From assembly GCF_000004195.4 (NCBI RefSeq), contig NC_030681.2, forward strand, positions 26,364,982 through 26,428,981: DNA of 64,000 bases, given 5' to 3'. Below are positions 1 to 64,000 of this stretch, piece by piece. The notes below the pieces were generated by a model that was given only the letters and a program-made list of their open reading frames with translations, was not told the origin of the DNA and searched no databases. Position 1 is the first letter of the stretch. Each line of letters begins with the position of its first letter. This stretch comes from Xenopus tropicalis. Taxonomy: Eukaryota; Chordata; Amphibia; Anura; Pipidae. A program made the position numbers and the translations under genes.

Positions 1-62747
<62,747 letters not shown>

Positions 62748-63094
62748 GTACAGATATTGCCAGACAGAACTGTCCCAGGGTTCAGTTCCCATTAGAGACA
62801 GAGGCTGGAGGGAGCAATGCGGGAAGGTGCAGCCCCACAGCATAAGTACAAACATTAGTATAGAAGGTTAATATTATGCATATATATGTGTGCATATACA
62901 GAGCTAGATACTGTAATGTGTGTGTGTATGGTAGAAAAAATCTAGTGGCATAGGGCAATACTCTTACATTAGATTAGTCTTACATTAGACTATTACTCAT
63001 TGCTGGAATACCAAATCTTTCTAAAGATGGGTTTAATACTTTTTTACTTTTGCTTGTGGACACCATACTTTTATTTTTTATATATATATATATA

Positions 63095-63390
63095 TTGCAG
63101 AAGTAATGCCAGCACACACAGGGTTTCATACAAATGTATATAAAATGATATTTATTGAGAAAAAAGGAGCAAAATAAACATAGCAAGCCTCAAAGTTTCA
63201 TTCCCCACTGGGACTTTCATCAGGAGGCAAAAACTGTCAGGTGCTTCAGTTTTTGCCTCCTGACGAAAGTCCCAGTGGGGACTGAAACGTTGAGGCTTGC
63301 TATGTTTATTTTGCTCCTTTTTTCTCAATAAATATCATTTTATACACATTTGTATGAACCCCTGTGTGTGCTGGCATTACTCCTGCAATA
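63095..63390. mobile_element. Foldback element, about 140-bp arms, tgaaacgttg core
   Basis: Arms 63095-63235 and 63248-63390 are near-complementary around a short loop (gtcaggtgctt). The inner part reads cctgacgaaagtcccagtgg then ggactgaaacgttgagg. The mirrored arms give the same open frame start on both strands (minus 63186 and plus 63297). Confidence 0.9.
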
Positions 63391-63461
63391 TTTTAGTTTA
63401 TATGGCTCTTGCACCCAGGTTGTATTTTTTGTTAGTGGCGTGCACCATTATGATCTCTGTA

Positions 63462-63462
<1 letters not shown>

Positions 63463-63504
<42 letters not shown>
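63463..63504. repeat. (TA)21 microsatellite
   Basis: Uninterrupted TA dinucleotides. Confidence 0.95.
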
Positions 63505-63505
<1 letters not shown>

Positions 63506-63990
63506 TGTATATATTAAAGTGTCAAATTTCTCCTCTTCTGAGCACTTTTTACATAAATGATATAGTTTCTTTTCATTTCCATAATATCAGAACTTGTACT
63601 CTGCCTATACCATGAATGTGTAGCTTTGCTGATGCAGGATGGGCCCCCCGTATGGGTGGGCATATGTCCAATGCGGCAGGACAGAAATCTGCTCTTACTC
63701 AACCAGAGCTCCTTAATGTTGAATTTCATGTAAGATATGTTCAGATATAATATATAGAGTGTTAGGTAGAAAATGCATAAAATAAAGTGATTAATGAAAT
63801 TCATAAAAATGGGACGTGTCTGGTTTTTAGGGTTGAAATACTAATGCTGTGTTAGTAATCCTGTACCTGAGCATCAGGCCTTTTCATGCATTCCCATCGG
63901 GACATCAGAGCTTTACTCTTTGTATCTATGTGTTTATTTTGCTTCATATCATGTGGCATCATTTTGACATTCCGTGTTATTTTTGTACAT

Positions 63991-64000
63991 ACAGCATTTG
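63991..64000 (+). other. plcb4: Possible acceptor and first bases of the terminal plcb4 exon
   Basis: acag|catttg at the window edge follows a T-rich stretch (ttatttttgtacat). Phase 0 reading would give His-Leu after NEQ. Mammalian PLCB4 continues with Leu-Leu-Lys-Ser, so this is compatible but cannot be decided from two codons. Confidence 0.3.

Larger units (their letters stand above)
62748..63994 (+). other. Intron 34 of window
   Basis: 1.25 kb or more; mostly the large foldback at 63095-63390 and the (TA)21 tract. A possible acceptor (tttttgtacatacag) ends at 63994. Confidence 0.6.

Noticed and set aside
62980..63560. Near-identical small frames on opposite strands starting MLCLFCSFFLNKYHF
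   Set aside because: They are the two arms of the foldback at 63095-63390.

Overview
The window is vertebrate nuclear DNA, most likely from a clawed frog (Xenopus-type genome). It carries most of one gene on the plus strand. Thirty-four consecutive coding exons between 624 and 62747 splice into one open frame of 1136 codons. From remembered family sequences this matches phospholipase C beta-4 (plcb4, vertebrate orthologue of fly norpA) from the early PH domain to near the end of the distal C-terminal coiled coil. The first coding exon(s) lie upstream of base 1. The terminal exon lies at or beyond base 64000; a possible acceptor stands at 63991-63994. Frog origin is inferred from the interspersed repeats: TTAAAGG-ended T2-type MITEs, the 'acaggtatgggatccattatcc' foldback family, and 'ggtggccatacacg..gccgat' foldbacks.

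Layout: PH domain exons at 624-10377; EF-hand region at 10298-19342; catalytic X barrel at 19234-26365; X/Y linker at 28880-30400 (including a 39-nt microexon); Y barrel at 30308-36204; C2 at 37460-38169; Galphaq-binding proximal C-terminal segment at 38403-39112; charged helical distal C-terminal domain at 39757-62747. All exon joins keep phase with GT-AG introns. No rRNA, tRNA, CRISPR or second expressed gene was recognised.

The introns hold most of the sequence and are full of small non-autonomous transposons. There are T2-type elements at 5290, 22857, 49000, 50973, 56736 and 58618. There are hAT-like elements at 1558, 11415, 49706 and an outer one at 50866. Foldbacks occur at 7128, 7747, 18896, 25626, 28523, 29672, 30502, 34819, 41009, 41918, 47276, 51663 and 63095. 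A 1.8-kb inverted-terminal-repeat element with an exact 9-bp target duplication (22504-24300) contains a nested T2 element and a 31-copy 15-bp minisatellite.

Points most worth a second look: two unannotated phase-preserving candidate cassette exons inside the catalytic domain (54 nt at 21778, 99 nt at 25099); an unexplained 226-codon cysteine-rich open frame with one hydrophobic segment in an intron (17106-17786); six consecutive long hairpins at 7128-7680; a near-loopless 33-bp-arm hairpin 52 nt downstream of a 5' splice site (30502-30569); opposite-orientation repeat copies flanking the X/Y-linker exons; and a weak 5' splice site at 38170 whose retention would end the protein just before the Galphaq-binding segment. 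Every identification rests on reading the sequence and on remembered family features; no database search was run.
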